A DNA stretch of 64,000 nt, taken from contig CAMZOI010000001.1 of assembly GCA_947331495.1 (NCBI GenBank), positions 1,054,001-1,118,000 of the forward strand. The letters run 5' to 3'. Below, piece after piece: positions 55,628 through 64,000 of this stretch. The notes beneath the pieces are model-generated. The model saw only the letters and a program-made list of their open reading frames with translations, had not been told where the DNA came from and searched no databases. The stretch's first letter is position 1; each line of letters starts with the position of its first letter. The translations under genes were made by a program, and so were the position numbers. The DNA is from Erythrobacteraceae bacterium Alg239-R51 (lineage in GTDB: Bacteria > Pseudomonadota > Alphaproteobacteria > Sphingomonadales > Sphingomonadaceae).

Positions 55628-57741
55628 CAGAAGTTGAAAGCCAGGGCGCCGTTGATACTGCGCCGTTCGCCCGGGAAGCAATCGCCTCGCACAAGACAGA
55701 CGGAGAAGTAGTCCTCGTCTGTCACATTGCGCGCGGTCACACGCAGTTCGAACGGACCAAAATCGTATCCTGCCGAAAGATCGCCGACGGTTCGCCCGTC
55801 GACGCGATAGGTCAGCAGGCTACCGTCGATAGCGGAAAAGCCGCTGCTCTGGTTTGCGCCGACATGACGCAAGCCGCCGCCCAGGCTTAGCCCGTCGAGC
55901 GCGCCCGAAAACTCGTACAGCGCGAAGAGCGAAGCCTGCCAATCGGAGATCGAGGTGAGCTCGAAGCCATTGGGATCCTCCGTATCGACATAGCTGAGAT
56001 TGCCGTCGAAGCGCAGCCCGCCGAGCAGGGCATTTGCTTCCAGCTCCACACCGCGAACTTTCGATACGCCTTCCTGCTGACTATTGCCGCCGACCAACGC
56101 GTTCGGATTCGGGAGGTTGGAGACCTCGATATCGAAGGCCGCCAGCGTGACGAGCGCGTTGACGCCCGTCGGCTGCCATTTGATGCCCACTTCGTACTGG
56201 CGTCCTTCCTGCGGCTTCAGCTGCTGGTCGGTTACCGTGTCGATCCCGACGACCGGCTGGAAACTTTCGGCGTAGCTTGCGTAAGGCGAAATACCAGCAG
56301 GCGCGCGATAGAGCAGCCCGGCGCTGAAACTCGTTGCATCATCGTCCTGCCGATTGCCGTTTTCGACGCGGTTTGTCACGTCATCGAACCGCACGCCGGC
56401 CGTCGCGACCAAATTGCCGAGGCTCATCTGGTTGGAGATGTAATAGCCGGTCGAGTCGATGAAGTTGCGTGGTCTCTTCGCCTTGAACTGGCTGACTTCC
56501 TCGACGCTGGGAACGTTTTCGTATTGCGGGTTGAAAGCGTTCAATGTGCGGTAGGCGTAGAGAAAAGCGGTGTCGCTCTGAGTGAAGACATCCTGATACT
56601 GGATACCGGCGAGTATTTCGTGCTCGATCGGTCCGGTTGTGAATTCGCCGCGCAGGCGCACGTCGAAGGCCATCTGCTCGCTGCGGTTGTCCGCCAGATA
56701 GAATGTCCATCCCCCATTACCGTTTTCGTCGATCCGTGGCACGCCATTGCCGGCGAAAGAGATCCACGCCTGGCGGTAATCCGCGTCCGAGGTCATGTAT
56801 CGCCCAATGCCCTCAAGGGACAGGGCCTGGGTCAGTTCCTGCTCGAAAATGAGCGACAACGCGAAGCTCTGCGTGTCGTACGCGTTGAAGCCGGGCGCGC
56901 CATGATAGACATACGGGTCGATTTCTTGGCCGCTCGCCGACGGGAACAGCGTTCCGGTCACAGGCAGAAACTGGTGAGCGGTGTCGGACTCTTGATCGGA
57001 GTAATTGGCGAGGACGGTAATTTCCGTCCCCGGGGCGGGGCGGGCTGTGAAAGAAGGGGCAAGAACGAACTTGTTATCCTTGACCTCCTCGATCTGCGAA
57101 TCCGCATCGCGGTACAGGCCGACAAAGCGGAACTGCGCTTCGTCTTCGGCACCGGGGATCGCGACGTTGATGTCGGTCGCGATCTGCTTGCGGTCGAAGC
57201 TGCCGTATTCCAGCCGTACCTCGCCCTCATTCACGCCGTGCGGTCGTTTGGTCACGACATTGAGAATACCTCCCGGCGCGCCCGAGCCGTATAGGACGGA
57301 GGCCGGGCCTTTCAGCACTTCGACCTGCTCCAAGGTGTAAATGTCCTGCCTCGTATTATTGTAGAAACCGAACAGATACTGAAGATTGTCGCGATATTCC
57401 GGCGCATCGAGACCGCGGACCTGTACCAAATCGCCGCGTGTGGAAAAGCCGAAGGGCTCAGCGGTAACGCCCGCCGTATAGGTCAGCGTATCGTCGAGCG
57501 ATTGCGCACCTTTCTGTTGAAAGTCTTCCTGGGTTTCGATCGAGATGGAACGGGCGACTTCCACGATCGGGGTATCGGACTTCGTAGCGCCGAAATCGGT
57601 CAGCGTGCCCGTGACAATGATGGTTCGTTCATCGACCTGATCGTCCGGATCGCCAGTGCTGGCCTGATCTACCTGCGCGTAAGCCGGACCAGCGGATGTC
57701 AATGCGAGCGCGGCGGTTGTGGTGGCCAGAATAGCCTTCAT
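55627..57741 (-). CDS. TonB-dependent siderophore receptor
   Basis: The 704-residue outer-membrane receptor has a signal peptide (KAILATTTAALALTSAGPAYA), a plug domain (QSLDDTLTYTAGVTAEPFG, VQVRGLDAPEYRDNLQYLFG, VEVLKGPASVLYGSGAPGGI) and a barrel ending GERRSINGALAFNF. The pattern YGSGAPGGILNVVTKRP is typical of FhuA/FpvA-like receptors. The ATG at 57741 begins the signal. Its upstream region has a Fur-like box. It is the first gene of a three-gene set with the membrane protein and PepSY genes. Confidence 0.94.
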   Translation of the reverse strand: MKAILATTTAALALTSAGPAYAQVDQASTGDPDDQVDERTIIVTGTLTDFGATKSDTPIVEVARSISIETQEDFQQKGAQSLDDTLTYTAGVTAEPFGFSTRGDLVQVRGLDAPEYRDNLQYLFGFYNNTRQDIYTLEQVEVLKGPASVLYGSGAPGGILNVVTKRPHGVNEGEVRLEYGSFDRKQIATDINVAIPGAEDEAQFRFVGLYRDADSQIEEVKDNKFVLAPSFTARPAPGTEITVLANYSDQESDTAHQFLPVTGTLFPSASGQEIDPYVYHGAPGFNAYDTQSFALSLIFEQELTQALSLEGIGRYMTSDADYRQAWISFAGNGVPRIDENGNGGWTFYLADNRSEQMAFDVRLRGEFTTGPIEHEILAGIQYQDVFTQSDTAFLYAYRTLNAFNPQYENVPSVEEVSQFKAKRPRNFIDSTGYYISNQMSLGNLVATAGVRFDDVTNRVENGNRQDDDATSFSAGLLYRAPAGISPYASYAESFQPVVGIDTVTDQQLKPQEGRQYEVGIKWQPTGVNALVTLAAFDIEVSNLPNPNALVGGNSQQEGVSKVRGVELEANALLGGLRFDGNLSYVDTEDPNGFELTSISDWQASLFALYEFSGALDGLSLGGGLRHVGANQSSGFSAIDGSLLTYRVDGRTVGDLSAGYDFGPFELRVTARNVTDEDYFSVCLVRGDCFPGERRSINGALAFNF

Positions 57742-57780
57742 GCGAAGAATCCCTGTTTCAGATGTTTCTTGTAGCAGCAC

Positions 57781-57805
57781 GATAATGCGATGCATTCTCA
57801 TTATC
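57781..57805 (-). promoter_or_regulatory. Fur-like box upstream of the siderophore receptor
   Basis: GATAATG at 57781-57787 and CATTATC at 57799-57805 form a perfect inverted repeat with an 11-base spacer. The spacing and sequence fit a Fur box (GATAAT repeats). It lies 40 bases upstream of the receptor start and so is well placed to repress the receptor, membrane protein and PepSY genes when iron is plentiful. Confidence 0.7.
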
Positions 57806-58041
57806 AACCGTGACTGCGACTTTTTGTCCGGTCGAAGCAAGGCATGGGAACTCGCCCTTGGCTAACGCTTTCGTGGGCGTCCGTTGCGGGTATCTCGAAG
57901 CTGTTCTTTCAAAGGTCAGGTACGACGAAAGCGCTGCATTCGCGCCGGCATGCTTTACAATCGTTCTGGCCGGAGAGTTTTTGTCGACCGATGCAGGGCT
58001 ACCCGGGCGGGCGGCTGCACGAGCGAACGACCCGACACGTA
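57806..58041. other. Gene-free stretch between the Fur-like box and tesB
   Basis: No supported coding sequence was found here. Short open frames exist but lack start signals and protein features. The stretch also holds the 3' side of the convergent-free region after tesB; no clear terminator stem was seen. Confidence 0.5.
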
Positions 58042-58944
58042 TCAGTCCGACCGGTCTCGCCGTCGCATCATTCCTTCCTGCGCGACGCTCGCCACCAACT
58101 GCCCTTGGCGGTTGAAGATGCGGCCGCGGTTGAAGCCGCGTCCCGATCCGCTCCACGGGCTGTCGGTCGCGTAGAGCAGCCATTCGTCTGCGCGCGCCGG
58201 GCGATGGAACCAGATGGCGTGATCGAGGCTGGCGCCCACCAGTTCGCCGCGCATCCATGACAGGCCGTGCGGCAGGGCGCTGGTGCCCAGCAGCGTGTAA
58301 TCGCTGGCATAGGCGATGACCGCGCGATGCAATGCGGCATCTTCGGGAAGCGCGGCGACCGCGCGAAACCAACTGTGCGCTTGCGGTGGCCTGGGTTCGC
58401 TGTTCATCCAGTGCAACCGGTCGACAGTACGCATTTCGATCGGACGCGGGCGCAGGACGAGCGCGCGCTGGTCCTCGCTCATCCGGTCGCCGGCGCGTTC
58501 GACCATCATCCGGCGGGCCTCCATGTCTGGCCGCAGATCCTCGGGCGGCGCAACTTCAGGCATTTGATAATCGTCGTGGGCGAGCCCGTCCTCCGGCCGC
58601 TGGAAACTTGCGGTGAGATTGAGGATGGGCCTGCCGTCCTGCTTCGCCACCACGCGCCGGTTGGCAAAGCTGCGCCCATCGAAGTCGCGCGCGGTCTCGT
58701 AAGCGATGTCGATGCCTTCCTTGCCGCCCCGCAGAAAATAGGCGTGAAGCGAATGCGCAGCGTACCCCTCCGGAGCCGTCGCCTGCGCAGCCTGCAACGC
58801 CTGAGCGACAACCTGCCCCCCGAACACGCGGCCCACCCCGCCTGGTTGCTGCGGCGCGGTAAAGGCATCCTCCGCTGTACGGGTCACGGTCAGAAGTCGG
58901 ACGAGGCCGTCGACTAGTTCTTCGGGGGTCTTTGGGTCGCTCAC
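58042..58944 (-). CDS. tesB: Acyl-CoA thioesterase II
   Basis: The 300-residue protein is a double-hotdog thioesterase that frees fatty acids from acyl-CoA. GRVFGGQVVAQALQAA (about 37-52), SLHAYFLRGG (about 65-74), and LDHAIWFHRP with DEWLLYATDSPWSGSGRG (about 239-269) are family blocks and contain the Asp and Gln/Ser-Thr active-site residues. The start at 58944 opens MSDPKTPEELVDGLVRLL, as usual for TesB. It follows the JmjC-cupin gene on the same strand by 31 bases. Confidence 0.92.
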   Translation of the reverse strand: MSDPKTPEELVDGLVRLLTVTRTAEDAFTAPQQPGGVGRVFGGQVVAQALQAAQATAPEGYAAHSLHAYFLRGGKEGIDIAYETARDFDGRSFANRRVVAKQDGRPILNLTASFQRPEDGLAHDDYQMPEVAPPEDLRPDMEARRMMVERAGDRMSEDQRALVLRPRPIEMRTVDRLHWMNSEPRPPQAHSWFRAVAALPEDAALHRAVIAYASDYTLLGTSALPHGLSWMRGELVGASLDHAIWFHRPARADEWLLYATDSPWSGSGRGFNRGRIFNRQGQLVASVAQEGMMRRRDRSD

Positions 58945-58975
58945 GCCGGGCGTTTGGGCGTAGGCGGGCGAGGGG

Positions 58976-59875
58976 TCAAGCCCGCTCGGAACGTCCGGCC
59001 GGACGGATCAGGGAAAGCCTGCGAAGTGTCCTGTAAGCGATGGCCTTGGCCCGGTTTTCATGCGGCCAGCGACGAGGGGGGCGGGGCAAGAAGCCGCGAC
59101 TGCGCAGGATGCCGTTGAAACACCGGGCGTAGCTTTCCGCGTAGCTCCATTCGCTGCGCCAGGTAATAGAAAGAGAAATCGAGCTTTCCGGCCCGTTGCG
59201 GACGAAATGAGGGGCCATCACCGGAACATACACCGCGTCGCCCGGAGCGAGCGCGAAAGCCATGCCGTCTTCGAGCAGTTCGTCGCTCCATGGCAATTCG
59301 CGCGGGCCTCCCAAATGGTAGTTTTCATGCACCTCGTCAGGGGCGAAGCGGGCATCTCCGGTCGGAAACTGGGTCATCGTCTTGCGTCCGGTCAACTGGA
59401 GCAGGATGTTGTGTTCCGGATCGAAATGATAGGGCGTGACGGCGTGAGGGCTGGAAATGAAAATGAAGCCCTGCGGGGTCAGCATGGCCCCCGTTCTGGT
59501 TTCCATAATCGGGCGTAACTCGTCGAGGAGATCGAGCAGCAAGGCTTCGTATTCGGGGATCTGCTCGATGTTCTTCAACACCGCCCAGCTGTTGCTGGTC
59601 GCGATCCGGCGGATTGTTTCGCCAATCGACAGGCCGGTCGCACCGGGTTTTCCGTCCACCCCGATGGGAAGGTCGGCGCGATTGTATTCAATCGAATGGT
59701 CGGGGAGGCATTCGGCCAGATGGGCCAGGGCATCGAGCGAGAGCCGAGCATCGTCATGCAGGTCATGCCGCAGGAGGTGCGGTGTCTCCGGGTATGACGT
59801 TTCGAATTCGGCGCGAGACGGCTCGGGAAAAACACGACGACCTTGTCTGGCGGGCATAGGACACTGGAAAGTCAT
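58976..59875 (-). CDS. JmjC/cupin-like domain protein
   Basis: The 299-residue protein has a cupin fold of the JmjC/FIH type. The iron-binding motif is HFD (His150, Asp152 in PYHFDPEHN) with a second histidine at about 223 (APHFVRNG); LTGRKTMTQFP and PGDAVYVPVM are typical. Such proteins are usually Fe(II)/2-oxoglutarate hydroxylases of proteins or small molecules. Its start overlaps the stop of the CelD-type acyltransferase gene by four bases (ATGA), which links the two. The substrate is unknown. Confidence 0.83.
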   Translation of the reverse strand: MTFQCPMPARQGRRVFPEPSRAEFETSYPETPHLLRHDLHDDARLSLDALAHLAECLPDHSIEYNRADLPIGVDGKPGATGLSIGETIRRIATSNSWAVLKNIEQIPEYEALLLDLLDELRPIMETRTGAMLTPQGFIFISSPHAVTPYHFDPEHNILLQLTGRKTMTQFPTGDARFAPDEVHENYHLGGPRELPWSDELLEDGMAFALAPGDAVYVPVMAPHFVRNGPESSISLSITWRSEWSYAESYARCFNGILRSRGFLPRPPRRWPHENRAKAIAYRTLRRLSLIRPAGRSERA

Positions 59876-61038
59876 GAACAGTTCTCTGCCCGTGCTGCTT
59901 CGAGCATGATCAGGCCCGTTCCGATCCGACGGCGCAGGGCGCCACCAATGACGACGTTCAGCTTCGTCATCTCCCGCCGGTCGCGCCAGAAATGGTCGAT
60001 CATCGGATGACCCGGCGCGGCGCAACTGTCCGACCAGGCAATTTGCGGACGATCGAGGACGTCCAGGTTCTCGACCTGCAGCAGAGCACCCGGTGAAAGC
60101 GTGGCGAGGTCCTCGTCATACGCAGTCTTGAAGCTGAAGCTGGCAGGCGGTGTGATGAAATTGCACAGCATCGCGATCGGGCGTTGGTCGATGTAGAATG
60201 CCAGCCTTTCGAGGTGGCCAAGTTCCGCGGCCTGGCAAAGCGCCTCGCGGAAGAAGGCCTCGGTACGATGATCGCAGGCAAGGGCGGATCCTTCCTCGCC
60301 CTTCCAACCGGCGCTTTCGAGCGCGAGGAAGTCCTCGATCCACCGGTTCAGGCCGGCACCGTCGTCGTGCCGACGGAACACGAAGTCGCCCATTTCCTCC
60401 AGCCGGCGGCGCTTGCGAGCCAGTTCCTTGCGCCGCTTCTTGGCAAGGCAGGCGCGCATGTGTTCTTCTCTCGTGGGCCCACGGGAGAGCAGGGCGCGTT
60501 GTTCGCGATGAACGGTCCGGAAGCATCGCTCGTTCGCGGAACACAGATGCTCGAGGGCGCTGTAGGATGCGCCATCCGCAGGCAGAGCGGTCAAATGCAG
60601 GAACAGGCTGGACCGATGATGGCTCTCGGCCCAGTCGAACAGGGCTTGCCAGAATGCCTCTTCATAGCCGGGCAGCACGAGCGGTTCGCCGCAGAAGCTA
60701 TTCGAATGACACCAGTTTGTGAGATGCGGCACGCAGCGCCCGTGATAATCCCAATTGCACCAGAGCGGCATCAAGCCGACCAGTTGCCCCTGGTCGCGCA
60801 GCATGGCGAGATGTACGTCTCCCTCAGGGTCGAACTCGGCGAGCGATGGAAGAAGAAACCAGGACTGGAAAAACGGATTTGGCGTCGCCGCATCGCTAGC
60901 GAGACGGGACCATTGCGGCAAAAGCGCATCCGTATCGACTGACTGCCACCCGGGCGCGCTGAAGGTCAGGCGGGCGTTCGCTTCAACGATCCCCGTCGTC
61001 CGCCATTCCTTTCCGCTCAGCTCGTCGATCCGCGCCAT
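59872..61038 (-). CDS. CelD/BcsL-type GNAT acyltransferase
   Basis: The 388-residue protein resembles the acetyltransferase-6 (CelD/BcsL, FemAB-like) family. The N-terminal part has NPFFQSWFLLPSLAEF and LMPLWCNWDYHG, and the C-terminal GNAT part AFYIDQRPIAMLCNFITPP and FKTAYDEDLATLSPGALLQ. A basic helical stretch AKKRRKELARKRRRLEEMG lies between them. Such proteins often modify extracellular polysaccharide or transfer amino acids. It is translated with the JmjC-cupin gene. The start at 61038 has GGAGG upstream. Confidence 0.82.
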   Translation of the reverse strand: MARIDELSGKEWRTTGIVEANARLTFSAPGWQSVDTDALLPQWSRLASDAATPNPFFQSWFLLPSLAEFDPEGDVHLAMLRDQGQLVGLMPLWCNWDYHGRCVPHLTNWCHSNSFCGEPLVLPGYEEAFWQALFDWAESHHRSSLFLHLTALPADGASYSALEHLCSANERCFRTVHREQRALLSRGPTREEHMRACLAKKRRKELARKRRRLEEMGDFVFRRHDDGAGLNRWIEDFLALESAGWKGEEGSALACDHRTEAFFREALCQAAELGHLERLAFYIDQRPIAMLCNFITPPASFSFKTAYDEDLATLSPGALLQVENLDVLDRPQIAWSDSCAAPGHPMIDHFWRDRREMTKLNVVIGGALRRRIGTGLIMLEAARAENCS

Positions 61039-61109
61039 GGTTGCCTCCGAAATTCTCTTTCGGCGGTACGGTAAAGGCGCTTAAACTTGCTTAACGAGCT
61101 GGCAGGAAA

Positions 61110-61139
61110 AGGCGGCGACACCCCGGGGTACCACCGCCT
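61110..61139 (-). terminator. Rho-independent terminator after hppA
   Basis: On the minus strand AGGCGGTGGTACCCC pairs with GGGGTGTCGCCGCCT over about 15 bases (allowing G-U pairs), closed at CCCC-GGGG, and is followed by TTTTCC. It begins 23 bases after the stop of hppA, so it terminates the pyrophosphatase transcript. Confidence 0.75.
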
Positions 61140-61161
61140 CCGATAGCCTGGACTGTCCTAC

Positions 61162-63312
61162 TTAAGTCGCCAGAGCTGCCAGCAGCAGCAATGCGACGAT
61201 GTTGGTTATCTTGATCATCGGGTTAACGGCCGGTCCGGCGGTATCCTTGTAGGGATCGCCCACGGTATCGCCGGTAACCGCGGCCTTGTGGGCTTCGGAA
61301 CCCTTCCCGCCGTGATTGCCGTCCTCGATGTATTTCTTGGCGTTGTCCCAGGCCCCGCCACCGGCGGTCATGGAGAGCGCAACGAACAGCCCGCCGACGA
61401 TCACGCCGAGCAACAAAGCCCCGAGCGCGGCAAAGGCATTTTCCTGCCCTGCGATGAACAGGATCCCGAAATAGACCACGATCGGCGCGAGCACCGGCAG
61501 CATGGAAGGAACGATCATTTCCTTGATCGCGGCCTTGGTGACGAGGTCGACCGTGCGCGCATAGTCGGGGCGGCTGGTCCCGGCCATGATCCCGGCATCG
61601 CCCGCGAACTGTTCGCGAACATCCTTGACCACGTCGCCCGCAGCGCGGCCCACGGCGGTCATGCCCATCGCACCGAACAGGTACGGCAGGAGCGCCCCCA
61701 GCAGCAAGCCGACGATGACGTACGGGTTCTCCAGGCTGAAATCGACGTCGGCTTCCGGAAAGAACTCGGCAAGGTCGGTCGTGTAGGCGGCAAACAGGAC
61801 CAGCGCGGCCAGGCCGGCCGATCCGATCGCGTAACCCTTCGTTACCGCCTTGGTCGTGTTGCCCACCGCGTCGAGCATGTCGGTCTTCTCGCGCACGCTG
61901 TCGTCGAGGCCAGCCATTTCGGCAATGCCGCCGGCATTGTCGGTGACCGGGCCATACGCGTCGAGCGCCACGACCATGCCCGCGAGCGCCAGCATGCTGG
62001 TGGCCGCATAGGCAATGCCCATCAGGCCGGCGAACTGGTAGGCTCCGATGATGGCTGCAACGATGGCCAGAGTGGGCAGCGCGGTCGATTCCAGGCTGAT
62101 CGCCAGACCTTGGATGACATTGGTGCCATGGCCTGTTTCCGAAGCCTTGGCGATCGACTTGACCGGGCGGAAATTGGTGCCGGTATAGTATTCGGTAATC
62201 CAGATGATGACCCCGGTCAGCACGAGCCCGATGAGCGCGGAGAAGAACAGGTCCCACCCGGTGAACGGGACGAGCGAGGCCGTGCCTTCTTCGGCAATCG
62301 GAGCGCCCGGATCGACGGCGCCGAGGTTCGCACCGCCGATGCTGGCATTTATGTCGCCCAGCGCGAACTGGATGGCGAGCCAGATCAACGGGACCGACAG
62401 GACTGCCGTGACGAGAAAGCCCTTGTACATGGCGCCCATCACGTTGGTTCCGCCCTTGCCGAGCTTGACGAAATAGGTGCCGATGATGCTGGTGACGATG
62501 CACGCCCCGCCGATCAGCAGGGGCAGGGCCATCATCGGCATCAGCAGATCGCCAAGGCCCGACAGCAGCAGGGCGGTCAGCACCATGGTCGCACCGACCG
62601 TGACGACATAGGTTTCGAACAGATCGGCAGCCATGCCCGCACAGTCGCCGACATTGTCACCGACATTGTCCGCGATCACGGCAGGATTGCGCGGATCGTC
62701 TTCGGGAATGCCCGCTTCGACCTTCCCCACGAGGTCGGCGCCGACGTCCGCTGCCTTGGTAAAAATGCCGCCGCCAAGACGCGCGAAGATAGAGATCAGC
62801 GAGGCGCCGAAGGCGAGACCGACGAGCCCGTCGATGACTTCGCGACTGTTGGCGGCATGACCTGCCGGGCCGACCAGGTACCAGAAGAACACAGCGATCG
62901 CGAGCAGGGCAAGGCCAGCCACCAGCATGCCGGTTATGGCCCCGGCGCGAAAGGCAAGGGTGAGGCCCTGTTGCAGGCCGCTCTGCGCGGCGGCGGCGGT
63001 GCGGACGTTAGAGCGCACCGAAATGTTCATTCCGATAAACCCGGCAACGCCCGACAGGATCGCGCCGATAACGAAACCGATGACCGGAATGATACCGAGG
63101 AACAAACCGACCAGTACGGCCACCGCCACACCCACGATGGCGATCGTGGTATATTGCCGCTTGAGATAGGCTTGCGCGCCTTCCTGAATTGCACCGGCGA
63201 TTTCCTGCATGCGCTCGTTGCCGGCGCCGCTTTTGAGTACCTGCCGACTGGTGACGAAGCCGTACACGACAGCCAGCAGTCCAAGCGCAATGGATATCAA
63301 GACAAGGTCCAC
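61162..63312 (-). CDS. hppA: Membrane-bound proton-translocating pyrophosphatase, K+-independent type
   Basis: The 716-residue enzyme pumps protons across the membrane with energy from pyrophosphate. About sixteen transmembrane helices and the substrate motifs [13 protein letters not shown] and [14 protein letters not shown] are clear. The position that decides potassium dependence reads lysine in [17 protein letters not shown] (about residue 485), the K+-independent form. The GTG at 63312 has GGAG upstream and opens [19 protein letters not shown] when read as methionine. A terminator follows the gene. Confidence 0.96.
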   Translation of the reverse strand: MDLVLISIALGLLAVVYGFVTSRQVLKSGAGNERMQEIAGAIQEGAQAYLKRQYTTIAIVGVAVAVLVGLFLGIIPVIGFVIGAILSGVAGFIGMNISVRSNVRTAAAAQSGLQQGLTLAFRAGAITGMLVAGLALLAIAVFFWYLVGPAGHAANSREVIDGLVGLAFGASLISIFARLGGGIFTKAADVGADLVGKVEAGIPEDDPRNPAVIADNVGDNVGDCAGMAADLFETYVVTVGATMVLTALLLSGLGDLLMPMMALPLLIGGACIVTSIIGTYFVKLGKGGTNVMGAMYKGFLVTAVLSVPLIWLAIQFALGDINASIGGANLGAVDPGAPIAEEGTASLVPFTGWDLFFSALIGLVLTGVIIWITEYYTGTNFRPVKSIAKASETGHGTNVIQGLAISLESTALPTLAIVAAIIGAYQFAGLMGIAYAATSMLALAGMVVALDAYGPVTDNAGGIAEMAGLDDSVREKTDMLDAVGNTTKAVTKGYAIGSAGLAALVLFAAYTTDLAEFFPEADVDFSLENPYVIVGLLLGALLPYLFGAMGMTAVGRAAGDVVKDVREQFAGDAGIMAGTSRPDYARTVDLVTKAAIKEMIVPSMLPVLAPIVVYFGILFIAGQENAFAALGALLLGVIVGGLFVALSMTAGGGAWDNAKKYIEDGNHGGKGSEAHKAAVTGDTVGDPYKDTAGPAVNPMIKITNIVALLLLAALAT

Positions 63313-63453
63313 GGAAATCTCCCCTCCCGTTATGTATTTTTATTTCGCCTGTCGCGCATGGCGCAGGCGATTATGTCGAGAGGTATAAGCGGCACGATTG
63401 GACTGGCAAGTGGCAAACGGGCCGCGCTCCCGGGTTGTCCGGGGATTACTCGG

Positions 63454-64000
63454 TTATCCGTGGGTATAGCCCAGAGATCCTTCGGGCGGGGCATTGTCGA
63501 GCAACACCGAATGTTCGCCGCGTGTCTCGATGGTGCCGATACGGGTCACCCCATGCTCGCGGTCGAGCCCTTCCGGCCCGGCGGCCAGCAGGACGTAATC
63601 GTCGCCCCATCGCATGGCATCGTCGAGCCGACCCGGCGGCGCCAGCGGCGCGACCAGAGCTGCGTCGATAGCAATGGTGCGCCCGCTGGCATCGGCCATG
63701 CGCGCGGCATCCAGGAGCAAGCCGTCGGAAACATCCATCATCGCGGTAACCTGCGGAGCGAGCCTGCGCCCGAGTTCGAGCTGCGGGCGAGGGCGCCGAT
63801 AAGCCAGGCTGTCGTCACCGGAGCCGTTTCGCAAGGCCTCGAGGCCAAGCATCGCCTCGCCGATCCGACCGCCGATGTAGAGTACGTCGCCCGGTTTTGC
63901 TCCGCTCCGGGCGGGGACGGGGGCGTGCGTGGCCGTACCGATTGCGGTGCAGCCCCACACGCGGCGGCCTTCGGCGCGCACCGTGTCTCCGCCGAGCAGC
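63454..64000 (-). CDS. thiL: Thiamine-monophosphate kinase, C-terminal part (runs off the right edge)
   Basis: The visible 182 codons are the C-terminal part of ThiL, which makes thiamine diphosphate from thiamine phosphate. LGGDTVRAEGRR at the edge, GDVLYIGGRIGEA, the MDVSDGLLLDAARMAD motif and MRWGDDYVLLAAG are typical. The N-terminal ATP-binding half lies beyond 64000. The end of the gene is 141 bases from hppA, on the same strand. Confidence 0.92.
   Translation of the reverse strand, partial: LLGGDTVRAEGRRVWGCTAIGTATHAPVPARSGAKPGDVLYIGGRIGEAMLGLEALRNGSGDDSLAYRRPRPQLELGRRLAPQVTAMMDVSDGLLLDAARMADASGRTIAIDAALVAPLAPPGRLDDAMRWGDDYVLLAAGPEGLDREHGVTRIGTIETRGEHSVLLDNAPPEGSLGYTHG

Overview
The window is chromosomal DNA of an alphaproteobacterium, most likely a member of the Sphingomonadales close to the Erythrobacteraceae. 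The pointers are the high GC content, the CcrM (GANTC) methyltransferase with GANTC sites and a CtrA-like half-site upstream, the alphaproteobacterial three-gene proton-translocating transhydrogenase, a K+-independent-type H+-pyrophosphatase, several TonB-dependent receptors and one tRNA-Phe. Genes are tightly packed, often with overlapping start and stop codons. No rRNA, CRISPR array, prophage or recognisable transposase was found.

Layout. 0-8 kb: GNAT, a PQQ-type sugar dehydrogenase lipoprotein, rnhB, an SDR, DUF421, ccrM, a Crp/Fnr regulator, folP. 8-14 kb: an NtrC-like regulator with an altered GAFTGA loop, a CoxIV-like peptide, then pntAA, a fasciclin lipoprotein, pntAB and pntB; pntB carries an in-frame palindromic repeat. 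14-18 kb: a beta-helix protein and diheme cytochrome pair, an alpha/beta hydrolase and a racemase. 18-22 kb: dNTPase, NAD(P)-binding protein, ABA4-like protein, acyl-CoA ligase. 22.3-25.3 kb: a DUF938 gene split by a 2,409-bp insertion. 25-29 kb: two entericidin-like peptides, cpaF, PAP2, EamA. 29-40 kb: glmS, a GGDEF-EAL protein, purQ, purS, an M16 protease, a lipid kinase, purC. 40-46 kb: wrbA, tRNA-Phe, yacG, a short RNase E/G, maf, infA, and divergently a TonB receptor. 46-53 kb: hydrolase, WS/DGAT, BaiN-like flavoprotein, APC permease, uvrC, EcsC. 53-58 kb: a siderophore receptor/PepSY module behind a Fur-like box. 58-64 kb: tesB, a JmjC-cupin with a CelD-type acyltransferase, hppA, partial thiL.

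The most unusual region is 22.57-24.98 kb. A DUF938 methyltransferase-like gene has been opened exactly between two codons. The insertion supplies a foreign, lower-GC 3' half that is fused in frame. It also carries a small nitrosative-stress set: a DUF1971/YeaR-like protein, a membrane protein, a group III truncated haemoglobin, and an NsrR-like Rrf2 regulator facing a perfect palindrome. The displaced native 3' half lies on the far side, preceded by a second copy of a 52-bp repeat. Deleting the insertion in silico rebuilds a normal 197-residue DUF938 protein. No recombinase is encoded inside. The second unusual item is the 87-bp palindrome in the 5' end of pntB, whose removal rebuilds a clean signal-peptide-like sequence.

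Family assignments come from motif recognition alone; no database search was run.
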